Origin: Limnephilus marmoratus
Lineage: Eukaryota > Arthropoda > Insecta > Trichoptera > Limnephilidae
Assembly (NCBI GenBank): GCA_917880885.1
Contig: OU862923.1
Coordinates: 29,031,770-29,095,769 of the forward strand
Direction: 5' to 3'
DNA: 64,000 bases
Part shown: positions 10,641 to 21,769 of the stretch, in pieces
How the letters are laid out: every line of letters begins with the position of its first letter
How positions within the stretch are numbered: position 1 is the stretch's first letter
Translations under genes and position numbers: made by a program
Notes under the pieces: generated by a model
Database searches by the model: none
What the model was told of the DNA's origin: nothing
What the model saw: only the letters and a program-made list of their open reading frames with translations

Positions 10641-11386
10641 TTTAGAAATATTTTTATTTATTTTAGTAATGTTCAGTGCATAATTATTTCTGTTAATGCA
10701 GTGGATAGGTATCCATTACTTATCTCAGTACAATATCTCTCATTCATGCATTAGGTACCTATATACAATTTATTTTAATTGTTTTTGTTATTAAGGTATA
10801 TAAGGTAAGCAGATGAGAAAAAAATAAAGAAGGGGCAGTGTTATGTTTTCTGGTCATGAGGGATATACCTAGTAAATCTTATATCTGGGAAGGAAACCTT
10901 TTAGAGAAAGCGACTTAAAATATTCTAAATCAATAGCGATATTGAATTATGGAGAAGAGTGTGAGATCTTCAAACTTCATTTTCTTTATAAATTGTATTA
11001 GGACATTCGAAGGTAAAGATGAGGGTGATTAGATTACTGGATTAATGGAATGAAGTACTCTCTTTCAAGGTAGTGAAAAAACGATTTTTTACATGCCATT
11101 CCGATCTACTTCACTTACAGGAAAAAAATACAGCGAATGCTTCGACTATGGTCATAAAGGAACGCTCGCATCTACCAATAGGTACCATCATTATTTTAGG
11201 AAATGTTGCTAGTTCAATGATGAAGGACAAGGCTACATTGAAGCTTCAAGTCCTGGGTGGGGACCCAATGCATTTGTCCACTTAGCTACTAACGAGTCTA
11301 TAGAAAATGGGTTGCTTAGATTCCTGGGGAGCTAGATTGTGAAACCAGGAGACATCGCCAAACACATAATTAATCAATATATATTA
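10641..11386. other. Intergenic stretch without recognised features
   Basis: AT-rich; the plus-strand frame at 11073-11285 of 70 codons lacks a recognisable motif. Nothing else stands out. Confidence 0.4.
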
Positions 11387-11660
11387 CTAGCAGACCCGGC
11401 CACACGTTTCTGTGGCTAACGAAACACAACGCCATTACCCGACCTTTATAAAATCCATACTACCCGCTTGCCAGCTGCCCGCTGCCTGAATTGAATATTT
11501 GAATTTCTCGGCTTTTCTCTACTATAATAAGCATGTATTATACATATAAACCTTCCCCTTGAATCACTCTATCCATTGGTGAAAACCGCATGAAAATCCG
11601 TTGCGTAGTTTAAAAGATCTATGCGCTCATACGTTTTAAGCGACTTCATTTTATACTATG
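11387..11660 (-). mobile_element. Helitron-like element or end
   Basis: The plus strand shows A then CTAGCAGACCCGGCCACACG. Read on the minus strand this is the GC-rich ...GGGTCTGCTAG end with T following, the CTAG 3' terminus of non-autonomous insect Helitrons. The interior phrase GAAAATCCGTTGCGTAGTTT resembles the conserved 'aaaatcggtccagccgttt' block of such elements. The 5' TC end could not be fixed, so the right border is approximate. Confidence 0.5.
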
Positions 11661-11667
11661 TCCAGAA

Positions 11668-11890
11668 TTTTCGTTATTTGTTTTTGGGGTGTTATGCCGT
11701 GTTGCGCTACCTCCTTCTTTAGCCAACGTTTCGGACATCGTTGCAGTGTCCATCATCAGGGTAGATCCGGCAGATCCGGTAGATGTGTTACCGGTGATGG
11801 ACACCGCAACGATGTCCGAAACGTTGGCTAAAAACAAAAGAAGGAGGTAGCGCAACACGGCATAACACCCCAAAAACAAATAACGAAAAT
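11668..11890. mobile_element. Foldback element with about 90-bp arms
   Basis: Left arm: TTTTCGTTATTTGTTTTTGG, GTGTTATGCCGTGTTGCGC, TACCTCCTTCTTT, CCAACGTTTCGGACATCGTT. The right arm repeats these in inverse order with very few differences. The loop, about 40 bp, holds CAGATCCGGCAGATCCGGTA. Partial relatives occur at 14257-14372 and 47373-47497. Near-perfect arms point to recent insertion or arm homogenisation. Confidence 0.8.
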
Positions 11891-11936
11891 GCTTTTGGCC
11901 TTGAAAATCTTAAAACTTATCTATGTCCAGAATATT

Positions 11937-11999
11937 CGAGAGCATTCCACAACATACCAGAACATAGCGGAACATTCTGGAAAGTTGTGGAATGTTCGG
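11937..11999. repeat. Imperfect hairpin of GGAACATTC words
   Basis: CATTCCACAACATACCAGAA is repeated in inverse as TTCTGGAAAGTTGTGGAATG. The motif series continues to about 12050 with further GAACATT words and ends near GAGCGAAGCCGGGTAC, a Helitron-like tail word. Possibly part of a decayed Helitron. Confidence 0.5.
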
Positions 12000-12254
12000 G
12001 AATAGGGAATCGGCAAAATCATTGTGGAACATTTCAGAACACTTGAATGTTGTCCTGAGCGAAGCCGGGTACTGAATAATAAATGATAATCGTTGTGATA
12101 CAACGTCAAAGGAATATGGTGGAAAATTTTTGAGACATGAGTACCTACCTACAATTTTATTACCAGAGTACTTACAAATAATCAAAATATTCGTACCTAT
12201 ATTGCTTATTTAATAATTAATGACATCCCTGGCAGATCACATAAAATGAAAAAT

Positions 12255-12350
12255 ACAAAAATGTAATTTAACTGCGGGTATTGAACTTTGACCCTTCATT
12301 GCCTACAAGACTCGATATCAAATTCATAGACCATTGCACCACGGATGTTT
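12255..12350 (-). mobile_element. tRNA-derived SINE head (decayed)
   Basis: On the minus strand the sequence has GTGGTGCAATGGTC, an A-box-like word, and about 45 bp later AAGTTCAATACCCGC, a B-box-like word. The tRNA fold is not intact. It is probably the promoter part of a SINE; the body cannot be delimited. Confidence 0.4.
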
Positions 12351-13675
12351 TCGCACATAAATAAAATAATGTTTTCTTGGCTGGATGGAGTTATTCATAA
12401 AATATGCAGAATTCGGACCCTAGAGGCAGAGCAGAAGTCAACTAACCGATCCATCAGAAATGACAAGGGACATGTGTATTCATGAGCAGAATTTCCTCGT
12501 TTCCTTGTACGTGCGACATGTTTAGTGTTCTCAAAGGCATTCTCAGGTATTTCAATGTAAATATGAAACCCATAATATAAACCCATAATGTCACGGGAAT
12601 ATTTAGTTACTTTATTTTATCAACTACGTAAATAGCACTGTAGCACGGTTACAATATCGTTATGTTCGTTATGTTGAAGCTTATTAGTAAAGCGCACTAG
12701 AAATGAATAATACAAAACTGTTATTGAAACAAACAGTAGTTTCAATTTAAGTGCGCTATATTTATTATTTATTCCAATTTCTCTACCGTTTTATGTGGAA
12801 AAAAAATCTGAAGTAGTGTTAAAGTTTACTGAAAAGGAAAAATGGCAATTTTCGGTTACGGACGAAGCCGGGTAGTAAATTCCTTCACTAAACTTGAGAA
12901 ATCTTTCGACAAGTCAACTTGTTTGAAAGTTACTCCCGCTGACATCTACCGGTGAAAATGGAAACTTGGGGTAAATCGCAAAAGCTTTTGAAAAGTTCCG
13001 CTAGATGTCTCACAGGAGATTTCCTTCACGCAAACCGCAAGCAAGAGCTGTGCTGAAAGCTGATAACTTGATAACCGTATAAGGGCGACGACTAGCGGTG
13101 AAAATTGGGAACTATTTCAAATGTTTCATCTGAAAGAAGCGCACAGGCGACAAAGTACCCTTACGGTGATAAAAGTGTTAGAACATCTGCAAAGTACATA
13201 AAGCTGCGATAAAAATGCTTGGCACTTTTTATAGAAGGGATCAATTTGCTAGGTGAAGATTTAATACTGTTCGTACCGTGAAGGCACGTTGTAAAGTAAC
13301 GGACTCGATTGCCGATAGAGGGTGCTTTTCCGACAATCGCCGAGATGGACGAAATCTTTGTTTTCTCAAATTCTCTCAATTTTATTCCTACTAAACTTAC
13401 CTACGTAGCAACGGTAGGTATATTATGTAGGCTCCAAACAATTACGTAACATCTGCGTGGGTTCTTTGGTAGGTGACGTTTCTAGAAGCATGCGTACTAG
13501 CTTCCTCGAATTGAATGCGGAACATTTGGGATGAGTTTTCGCGAAGTGGGATAAGGGAGGAAAGATGATAAGACAATAATTTTTGGACAAGTCTGTTAAG
13601 GCAAAGAGGTATAGGATTCATTTACAACTTCAAAATATATTCATAGAAAATAGAGCTTTTTTAATCATATACCTA
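12351..13675. other. Intergenic stretch without recognised features
   Basis: No coding similarity or repeat was recognised. The word GACGAAGCCGGGTAGTAAA near 12872 resembles a Helitron tail but lacks the CTAG end. Confidence 0.4.
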
Positions 13676-13985
13676 CAAAAGTTTTTGAATAGGTCGTTTC
13701 ACAGAATTCATAAAATTTCAAAGTTAATATTCAAGATCTGTGATGGTCCTGTTCAAGTTCTGTTCCAAAGGATTTTGAAGAGATCATTTCACAGAATTTA
13801 TCAAATTTCAAAGTCAATATTCAAATTCTGGGACAGTCCTATTCAAGTTCTGTTACCAAGTACTGTGAAACAACCGACCCAAGTTAAATAATAACAGAAC
13901 TTGAACCGAACTATAACGATACTTTAATTGTAACTTCAAAATTAATTTAATGAATTGTTCTAATACTGTGAAACAACCCACCCTC
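13676..13985. mobile_element. GGGTTGTTTCACAG repeat element with internal duplication
   Basis: Near-duplicate modules occur: TTTCACAGAATTCATAAAAT then TCAAAGTTAATATTCAA (13697-13735), and TTTCACAGAATTTATCAAAT then TCAAAGTCAATATTCAA (13788-13828). The right side holds two ACTGTGAAACAACC ends (13863 and 13966), inverse to TTTCACAG. Similar words close the TIR element at 56696-56895, so this is a degraded relative of that MITE family. Confidence 0.5.
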
Positions 13986-14256
13986 AGGTTAAGTATAGAT
14001 TTTGCTCATTTTTAAAACTAATCTTAATCTTTTTATGACATACAGAGAAAAAAAACGTATGGACATACACAAAAAATTAAACACATTTACGAAACCTTTA
14101 AGTTAGTATGGAAGGACATTAGCATAATCTGAAAAAAGACAGCAGAGAATGAGAGAATACTGTAAAGTGTAAGGGTTTCTGAAGAGAGTTTAGTTTGTGA
14201 TTTGAGATTTTCACGACCAAAAGTTATCGTGATTGTTTGGGTTACGATATTTATGG

Positions 14257-14372
14257 GTTATTATTTCGTATTGCGCTTCTTCCTTATTTAGCCTACGTTT
14301 CGGAAAGTTTAACTTTGTCCATCATCAGGGCAGATGAAAGTTGGCAGAACAATAATAACCCAAAAACTAATC
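14257..14372. mobile_element. Relative of the foldback element at 11668
   Basis: Shares GCGCTTCTTCCTTATTTAGC, CTACGTTTCGGA and GTCCATCATCAGGG with the left arm and loop of 11668-11890. It is closed by GGGTTATT (14257) and AATAACCC (14362), so a shortened TIR form is likely. Confidence 0.55.
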
Positions 14373-15113
14373 GCTATAGAGTTTTGATTGTTTTACTTAA
14401 AGGTTTGTCATAGTTTATGTTTATTTTTGCTGACAATGTGGAAAAAGAAATTAGAAGGAAAGGTGACTGTTATACGCGATTTTTAGAAAAAAGTACCTAA
14501 TATTTATGAAAACACCGTACCCCACATTTATGAAACATTTAGTTTTTCAATGTTAATCAGCAGTCTAAATTATAATAATACGCTAATTATAATTGAAATA
14601 AATTTTAAATTTTAGCGTTGCTTAGCAAACGCTAGCCTAGACGTTTGCTTGTATTTTAGCTCTCTGATTTTTTATTGTATCAAATAGAAAAGAATTAGCT
14701 TTGATCCCAAAACATATAAATATTTGAAAATAAGTATATTAGATAACGTAATAAATAAACTGCCAGTGAACCGTAGGATATTTAGGTAAATAAATACAAT
14801 ATAATTTTTTCCTTTTGTGAGAACTTCAGTAACCAAGGTAAACAACAATATTTTGAGATTACGTTGTAATATATTTTGTAGGTAAATTTAATTATATATT
14901 TTATTTTGATAACATTATTCTAAAATATAATATATATTATAGATTTGTAGTATTGAAGGGTAGTTTACATTAAAATATTTAATTTGGACATATTGAAAAC
15001 TATTTGTTGACAAATGACAGCACTAGGTAACGACGACAGTTGCTTGGTTACTGAAATGTAGGAATTAATAATAATTAATAAATCATTTCCAAGTTGTTTT
15101 GAAAGGTGACAAA
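14373..15113. other. AT-rich stretch, probably partly 5' UTR of the LINE that follows
   Basis: No coding similarity. The bases just before 15114 may be the 5' UTR of the retrotransposon at 15114-18767; no border is visible. Confidence 0.35.
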
Positions 15114-18100
15114 ATGTCATTTTCAACCAACGGAAATGAAAATGGGTTTATTATGTCATCTATACAGATGAACATTGATAATCTGAGACCCCAAAAAACA
15201 AAGCAGGTATTCCTAGGCAGCGTATGAAATGGACGAACGATGTCAATATGTTCATCGTTCGTTCATATTTTTATGTAACTAAACTAGAAACAGATATGTT
15301 ATTGTATAGGAAAAAATTACATTTACTTTTCTCACAAAATTATTCGGTTGCCCAAGTAAACGAACAAAGATTAGCTGACCAAAAAAGGGCAATTTTCAAA
15401 AATAATTTAATTCCTGTAGTAACATTAAATCAGATAAGAAAAGAAGTAGCAGATAGATTGCAATTGGAGAATAATTTAGAACAAATTAATACGAGTAGTA
15501 ATGTTATATTAGATGCATTGAATGAAGATAGTTTAGATAATATTCTAGTAGAAGAATCCAATGATATTACAGTAGATTCAAATAACTTAGACATTATTCA
15601 TAATCTTAGGGAAATCAATATTGCAAATTTAAACTTACTAGATGATAATGTAATAGAATTAGCTAACTTGCTTCAAAATAATATAAATAGATATATAGAT
15701 ATAGAGCCCACAGTTAGACCAAAATTACCAAAATTGCATACGTCAAAGAAATTATCTAAATTAATTTCTGAATTAAATAATCTAATTTTACCAAAAATAA
15801 TATTTGACGATATTAGTTTTTTAGATCTTCATACAATAGTGTACGCTAGTGCTATCACTATATGTAATAAGTTAGGTAGTTAGGAGTTAAATTAATGTCC
15901 TCTGATGATAGATCATATAGTTATAGTAAACCAGAATGGCAGATTAGATTAGAAAATGATGTAGTATTTTTAAGAAGTAGTATAGCTAGAGTAATTGAAT
16001 ATAAAAATGGAAATAGAAGTAGGAATATTTTGAGATATGTAGATGAAATTGGGAGAAAATTTGGTTATAGCATTGGTAGTAATAATAATAAAAATATAAT
16101 CAATGATTCATTAGATTTATTAAAACAAAAATTAGGTGTAAAAGCTAGTAGATTAAAAAGATATAATTATACGTATAATAAAAGAAATAATAATAGATTA
16201 TTTCAGAAAAATGAGAAAATATTTTATTCCAAACTTGACGATAAACAGAATATTATTTCGAATAATAATATTCCGTTGCCATCTGAATCAGATATGCGCG
16301 ATTTTTGGACAAACATTTGGAGTAAAGATATAAAACATAATGAGGCAGGTAACTGGATAGAAAATGAAGAACTCAGTTGTTCAGACATTGAACAAATGAG
16401 TTTTTCTGATATATCGGTTGAATTGTTAGCCAAAATTATAAAAAATACTCATAATTGGAAAGCCACGGGTTGCGATTGGATACATAATTTTTTTACATCT
16501 TTTTTTTTGCAAAAAATCTTTCAAAACTTATCAGACAACCTCCAAATTTTCCTAATTTTTTAACTAAGGGCATTACTTATATGTTGCCTAAAAACGAACA
16601 TATTAATAATCCCTCTCAATATAGACTCATTACATGTCTACCGACAATATACAAAATTTAACCTCTTGCTTGACAGATTTAATATATACTCATTTGGATG
16701 AAAAAAATATTTTATCTGAACAACAAAAAGTCGCAGAAAACATATGGGATGTAATGAACAGTTAGTTATTGATTCTGTAATTTTAAAACAAATTCAAAAT
16801 CAAAAGCGTAATTTACATACTTGTTATATAGATTATCAAAAAGCTTTTGATAGTGTCCCGCACTCGTGGCTAATCAAAATATTAAAAATATATAAAGTTA
16901 ACCCAATTATAATTAGCTTTTTGAAAAATATTATGTCCTTTTGGAATACAGATTTGCTAGTTAATTTAAAAGGTAAGAAAATAGTAGTACCGGGCATTTC
17001 AATAAAAAGAGGGCTTTTCAAGGAGACTCATTGAGCCCTCTTTGGTTTTGCTTAGCATTGAATCCGCTTTCTAAAATGTTAATTAAAAGCAAGTTTGGAA
17101 TAAAAATTAAGGGTAATACAAGAGAGAGTAGTATAGTTTCACATCTATTATATATGGATGATATAAAATTATTTTCAAATTCTGAATCAAATTTAGAGAA
17201 AATGATTAAGGTAGTTAAAATTTTTTCAGATGATATTAAAATGACTTTTGGTTTAGATAAATGTAAAACGATCCATATGGAGAAAGGCAAAATTGTAGAT
17301 GGAGACGAGGGTATATTTAGAAATTTCAAAATTAAAAGTATGAAAGGGGATGAGGTTTATAAATATTTAGGATACCCGCAATCGAATAGATTAGATCACA
17401 CTAGTATTAAAAATGATATTAGGATTAAATTTCAAACTAGGATCAGAAAATTTTTAAAATGCAATCTCTCTGCTAAAAATTTAGTAAAAGCAATAAATAC
17501 TTGGGCAATACCTCTACTAACGTAATCATTTGGCATAATTAAATGGTCCAATACAGATTTAGATAGTTTAGAACGATTAATTAGAACTACGTTAACAAAG
17601 TTTAATTGCCATCATCCAAATTCAGCTATAGAACGAATTAATTTACCTAGAAATTTAGGAGGTAGGTGTAGTCAAAATAACATCTTTGAAACACAATCAG
17701 GTAGAAATGCTTAGAAATTTTTTCCATAGGAAAGCTAATAGCTCAGAAATGCACAAAATAATTTGCAAGGCAGATAGAAATATTACACTTTTAAATTTAT
17801 ATGACGAGAATGCCAACATTCTTATAAATACTAACCAGGAATTATTAGATTCCTGGTCAAATAAAATTATTCACGCAAAAAACTTCAATTATCTCAACCA
17901 AACGTATGTTGACAAACTTTCGTCAAACAAATGGTTGGGTATTGGAGAGTTGAGCGCAGAAATAGAAGGATTTATGCTTGCCATTCAAGATAGAGTCATT
18001 AATACTACAAATTATAGGAAGCATATAATCAAAGATATAAATCAAATTGACGATTTATGTAGAAAATGTTTGGCTTTTCCGGAAACTATAGAACATATTA

Positions 18101-18604
18101 TATCGGGATGTTCTATATATTAGCGCCGTCCGAGTATACATTTAGGCACAATCAGGTTTTAAAAATAATTCACCAAAGTTTGGTAATTAAACATAACTTG
18201 ATTGATTGCCGTAATGTAGTACCATATTATGAATACGAACCAAATTCATTTATAGAAAATGAATTTTATAAAATATATTATGATAAAACTATACTAACAG
18301 ACAGAACAATTAGTCATAATAGACTATAGTTTTACATGACAAAATTAAAAAATAACTTATATCATAACTTATTCAAAAAACTGTTTCTGAAAAAATTAGA
18401 AAATACACAGATTTAGGAAATGAGATTAAAAGAATTTGTCATTCTCGGACTATAAAAATATTACCATTTGTTATTTCGGCCACTGGCAAAATACCTAGGA
18501 ATCTGATTCAAAATTTAAGCATATTAGATTTATCAAAGAATTTGTATATAAAAATTCAAAAATCAGTAATTTTAAATACATTTAGGATTACGAAAGATTT
18601 TTAA
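15114..18604 (+). pseudogene. Early-branching (R2-superfamily-like) LINE ORF, frameshifted
   Basis: Near full-length ORF of a non-LTR retrotransposon. The N-terminus starts at ATG 15114 (MSFSTNGNENGFI), with a frameshift near 15200 into RQRMKWTNDVNMF, a Myb-like opening. Next comes PEWQIRLENDVVFLR (15927 on). RT motifs follow: KATGCDWIHNF (16460), YRLITCLPTIYK (16620), CYIDYQKAFDSV (16822), QGDSLSPLWF (17019, recovered by a one-base shift), YMDDIKLFS (17153) and YLGYP. Further on is CRKC-X8-H-X4-C (18058-18112), then HNRL/IVLHDK at 18310, where a restriction-like endonuclease core would lie, then KYTDLGNEIKRI and VISATGKIP near 18470. CCHC plus a downstream endonuclease, with no upstream APE domain, fits the R2/CRE/R4/NeSL side of the tree. 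At least six frameshifts or stops inactivate it. Confidence 0.75.
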
Positions 18605-18767
18605 ATATTTATATTGGGGGATCAGAAGGATTTATCGGTCCAGCTAGGATTTCTACTGAGCCGAACCCTCTGAAATGAAAATATCTGGAGTCGGTGAATT
18701 ATTTTCTCATTTGATCTCCGGTAGGTTGACATGTTGTTCTTGTATTATTTTGTATTTATTATACTTA
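18605..18767 (+). other. Putative 3' UTR of the R2-like LINE
   Basis: About 160 bp after the stop, up to the TA target of the next MITE. No poly-A tail is visible, so the end is either tail-less or removed by the MITE insertion. Confidence 0.4.
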
Positions 18768-18769
18768 TA

Positions 18770-19137
18770 AAGGGTGGCCGGGGGAAAAGCGCATTAACTT
18801 CGGGAGGTGATTCTACATGACGGTAGGAGTAAAAAAGATTAACAACTTTTTCCGAAATTCCAACACTTTTTTTCCCATACAAAAAGACGTACCTACTAAA
18901 AATCCTTAAGTGTTACTTGCTGAGAGCCTGTCGGGCGCCCGACTCGATTGTGATTGGCCCGTATCGTAACAGCGGAAAATAATAAATCTGGCCGCACACG
19001 CCGGACTAATTTAATCTTTTTACCTCAAAACTACCCCTAAAAGTTGGAATTTGGAAAAAAAGTTATTTATCTTTTTTACTTGTACTATCATGTAGAATCA
19101 CCTCCCGAAGTTAATGTACTTACCCCCGGACACCCTG
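18770..19137. mobile_element. mariner-type MITE with about 50-bp TIRs
   Basis: The ends are AAGGGTGGCCGGGGG at the left and CCCCCGGACACCCTG at the right. The inner blocks CATTAACTTCGGGAGGTG and GATTCTACATGA are repeated in inverse near 19090-19125. TA dinucleotides at 18768 and 19138 serve as the target duplication. The length (368 bp), the AGGGTG-type tips and the TA target are those of Tc1/mariner MITEs. No ORF. Confidence 0.8.
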
Positions 19138-19171
19138 TATAGCGTACTTGCATGGCGCGGATTGTCTAGAT

Positions 19172-19903
19172 CAGGACTTCCCAACCAGGGAGGCGTAGAG
19201 AAATGTCAGGGGGGCGTAATAGGTATGTTTGCATTTCCGAAAAAAAAAATTATTTACCTACGATGAACTAAGCGATACTTTAGCTCTAGCAAAGACTGAA
19301 CCAAGAATCAACCAACTGGTACAGAGCATGCGAGTTCAAGTATCTCATTAGTACTTTAAAAGTTTTAATTCATTTGTTCTAAAATTACTTTGAAAGTTGT
19401 TAGACATTATCTAATTATAAAAATATAATTTAAATGAATAAAAAATAATAATGGAATAATATGTACACTTAAAAGAAAAGTAAGAAATATAAATGTAAAA
19501 GTAATACACACCTCAGCACAGGTTCTCCTAGTGAGGTGTTCACTAAACATACAAAATTACCCATCCACAGTTTCACCTTGGCAAACCTACCTTACACCCA
19601 ACATAATTAATGTAAAAATGTATTATGTAAAAATGTCAACAAATAGGTAAATACTGCAATATATAGAAATAAATAAATAAAATAAAATAATGATTATAAG
19701 TGTACCTACTCTTCTATTAAAGATCCATAAATAAATAAATATATTGTATCTGTATTGTACCTATTTGAAAATAAAATAAATAATTTAGTTAATATTAAAA
19801 AAAATGTGTATCTTATTTTAGTTGAAACTTAATTAAGGGGGGCATGAAAATATTTTTTTTTTGGTTCGGGGAAGCTCGGCGAAAAAAAGGTTGGGAAACC
19901 CTG
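19172..19903. mobile_element. hAT MITE, copy A, 8-bp TSD
   Basis: Ends CAGGACTTCCCAACCAGGG and GGTTGGGAAACCCTG are inverted. Perfect 8-bp duplications GTCTAGAT lie at 19164-19171 and 19904-19911. The element shares long blocks with copy B at 23481 (for example ACTTTGAAAGTTGT and TTCGGGGAAGCTCGGCGAAA). It is longer than copy B because a LINE tail (19504-19688) landed inside it. No transposase. Confidence 0.9.
19504..19688 (+). mobile_element. 5'-truncated LINE tail nested in hAT MITE
   Basis: Begins near ACACACCTCAGCACAGG, has the hairpin-like CTCAGCACAGG / CTCCTAGTGAGG, and ends in AAATAAATAAATAAAATAA. The same 3' UTR word precedes the tail of the LINE fragment at 1950-2872. It is absent from the sister MITE at 23481, so that copy gives the pre-insertion state. 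Confidence 0.75.
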
Positions 19904-20012
19904 GTCTAGATGATCATTTGTGGAAAAGTGTGTTGTGGAAGGGCTAAGTTTTTCCTGTGGGGAAGATTTAACCCGGATTTTTTTAAATGTACTCCTTAAT
20001 ATACATACATTT

Positions 20013-20990
20013 TATTTTTTATTTTATTTATTTTTTATTTTATTTTATTTAAGTATATAAAACAGGCATGGTGCCCAAAAAATTATATACATGTATGTTT
20101 AAACACAGTGAAAACGAAAATACATAGTATCGAAAATGATAATATTAACATAGTGATTGTATAATAACAAATAAATGAAATGATAATAATAACAAAAGAT
20201 AGTAACAAAAGTAATTAAGCTGAGGTGAATGACAAGTAGGAATGGGTAAAAGGTAAGTACATGGTAGGTAAATGTTCATAAACAATTTATGATTGTTACC
20301 TGTACTGGTGAGACGCTGATTTGGTAGGTACAATATTGCCTCTCTATAAATAAAGGGCTTCATCACAGTATCAGCTTGATACGATAAAAGGTAAAACTTT
20401 TTTTTTTTAAATGTTTAAATTGGTCATTAAAAATGTCTATTTCTTTATTAGAGCAATGTATAGCGTTATAACTTCTCAGTGTTCGTGGTAAAGGGGAGAA
20501 ATACCCTGTATTTGTGAGGTAGGCTTTAATATAGAAAATGTCTTTCATCCTCCTTGTTGACTTTCTTGATGATGTGTTAATGTTAATTTGGGACAAAATG
20601 TTTGGTGTATCAACTGATGAGTGTATAATTTTGTGTAAAAGTAATAAATCAGAAAGTTTACGTCTGGCTGTTAAAGAGTGTAGTTTATAGTGTGAATTTC
20701 GGTCTTTGTACGTTGCAAATTGATCAGATATACCTTCACGATAAGCAATTACACGGGTTAATTTTCTTTGTGTGGATTCAATCCTATAATTATGAATTTC
20801 ATAATTGGGAGACCAAATTGTGGATGCATATTCGAGGATACTTCGCACAATTGATTTATATAATGTTAATGTTAATTCTGCACTTTTAAAACAGTTTGTG
20901 ATTCTTAGCGTTAATCCTAATACTTGTGATGCACATTTTGAAATTGCATCTACATGTTTAATTAGGCAATATATTAGGCAAGCAGTTCAT
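20013..20990 (-). pseudogene. LINE ORF2 C-terminal fragment with tail
   Basis: On the minus strand, coding from about 20990 to 20363 reads SKCASQVLGLTLRITNCF, ELTLTLYKSIVRSILEYAS, RIESTQRKLTRVIAYREG and KLSDLLLLHKIIHSSVD. This is the C-terminal third of a Jockey/I/CR1-like ORF2. It is open over about 200 residues with only the 5' part missing, so it is among the less decayed LINE pieces here. The 3' UTR ends with the stem GGGCACCATGCC and a (TAAAA)-type tail at 20013-20060. Confidence 0.8.
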
Positions 20991-21001
20991 AAAGGCTGAA
21001 A

Positions 21002-21274
21002 ATCTATGCTAACTCTAAGGAAAATAACGAAAATTCTGAAATTTTTTTTAGAAATCGGCTAGAAATGGTGCGCTCATTTATTCAACTGGCCCCAAAAATA
21101 ATAAATGGTCACTTTCAAATATTCAATGCACAAGAAGTTTTCCCTGAACTTGAAACAACACACAGCCTACTCATAGAGCAATGCGCGCCACCGACCTATT
21201 TAAAAGGGGCGTATTTTAACATACAATATAATAGTGAATATGGTTCATACGATGTTTTTATTTTGAAAGCATGA
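21002..21274 (+). CDS. Unassigned ORF fragment
   Basis: An open frame runs through 21002-21274, with an internal Met at 21065, and ends in a TGA stop. It reads ENSEIFFRNRLEMVRSFI, then APKIINGHFQIFNAQEVFPE, then EQCAPPTYLKGAYFNIQYN. The composition is protein-like rather than low complexity. It lies between the 5'-truncated end of a LINE (left) and a tRNA-promoter element (right). I do not recognise the family. It could be an exon relic, part of an unknown element, or chance. Confidence 0.3.
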   Translation: MYANSKENNENSEIFFRNRLEMVRSFIQLAPKIINGHFQIFNAQEVFPELETTHSLLIEQCAPPTYLKGAYFNIQYNSEYGSYDVFILKA

Positions 21275-21344
21275 CAAAACAGCTAACACGCGGAAAATTT
21301 TATATGGATGCCATTCGTCATGCGGAACTAATTCATGTAAAGTA

Positions 21345-21720
21345 ACATTATTTTTGAACAGAAACTTTTTTAGCGACGTTAATGACTTGAAATTCGGGTG
21401 AAACGGATATGCGTCACAAGTCACAACTCGGTTCTACACAAATACTCGGTTCTAATATAATGCTGTAAATTCGCACCTCGGCGCGTGCCCTCCAAAGCGT
21501 AGTTGGCAAGGTGCCTGACAAGTCTCAGCGGCCAGAGAGACAGACATCAAACGAACGGGAGTTCGAATCCTATGAAATCAAAAAAAAATATATTTTGTTA
21601 AATCAATATCCAATCTTCAAACTACTTTTTAAAAAAACAAGCAAAAGAAAAGAAAGCGACCTCTAGCGACTTTCTAGTTTCACTTCATTACGCATGTGAT
21701 TTATTTAAAATATTCACTGG
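21345..21720 (+). mobile_element. tRNA-promoter TIR element (long form)
   Basis: Starts near GAAACTTTTTTAGCGACGTT and ends near CGACTTTCTAGTTTCACTTC. The inner tRNA-like unit has an A box (AAGCGTAGTTGG, near 21496) and a B box (AGTTCGAATCC, near 21552), followed by an A-run. The sequence is close to 10405, 43311 and the inverse copies at 31846 and 37778. Immediately to the right, GTTTGTCGGTTCAGCTAG (about 21750-21765) resembles a Helitron 3' end. Confidence 0.75.
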
Positions 21721-21769
21721 AAATAATTTATATGGCAGAATAACGTTTGTCGGTTCAGCTAGTAATATA

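Noticed and set aside
15114..18604. Active retrotransposon
   Set aside because: At least six frameshifts or stops interrupt the reading frame, including one at the QGDSLSP motif.
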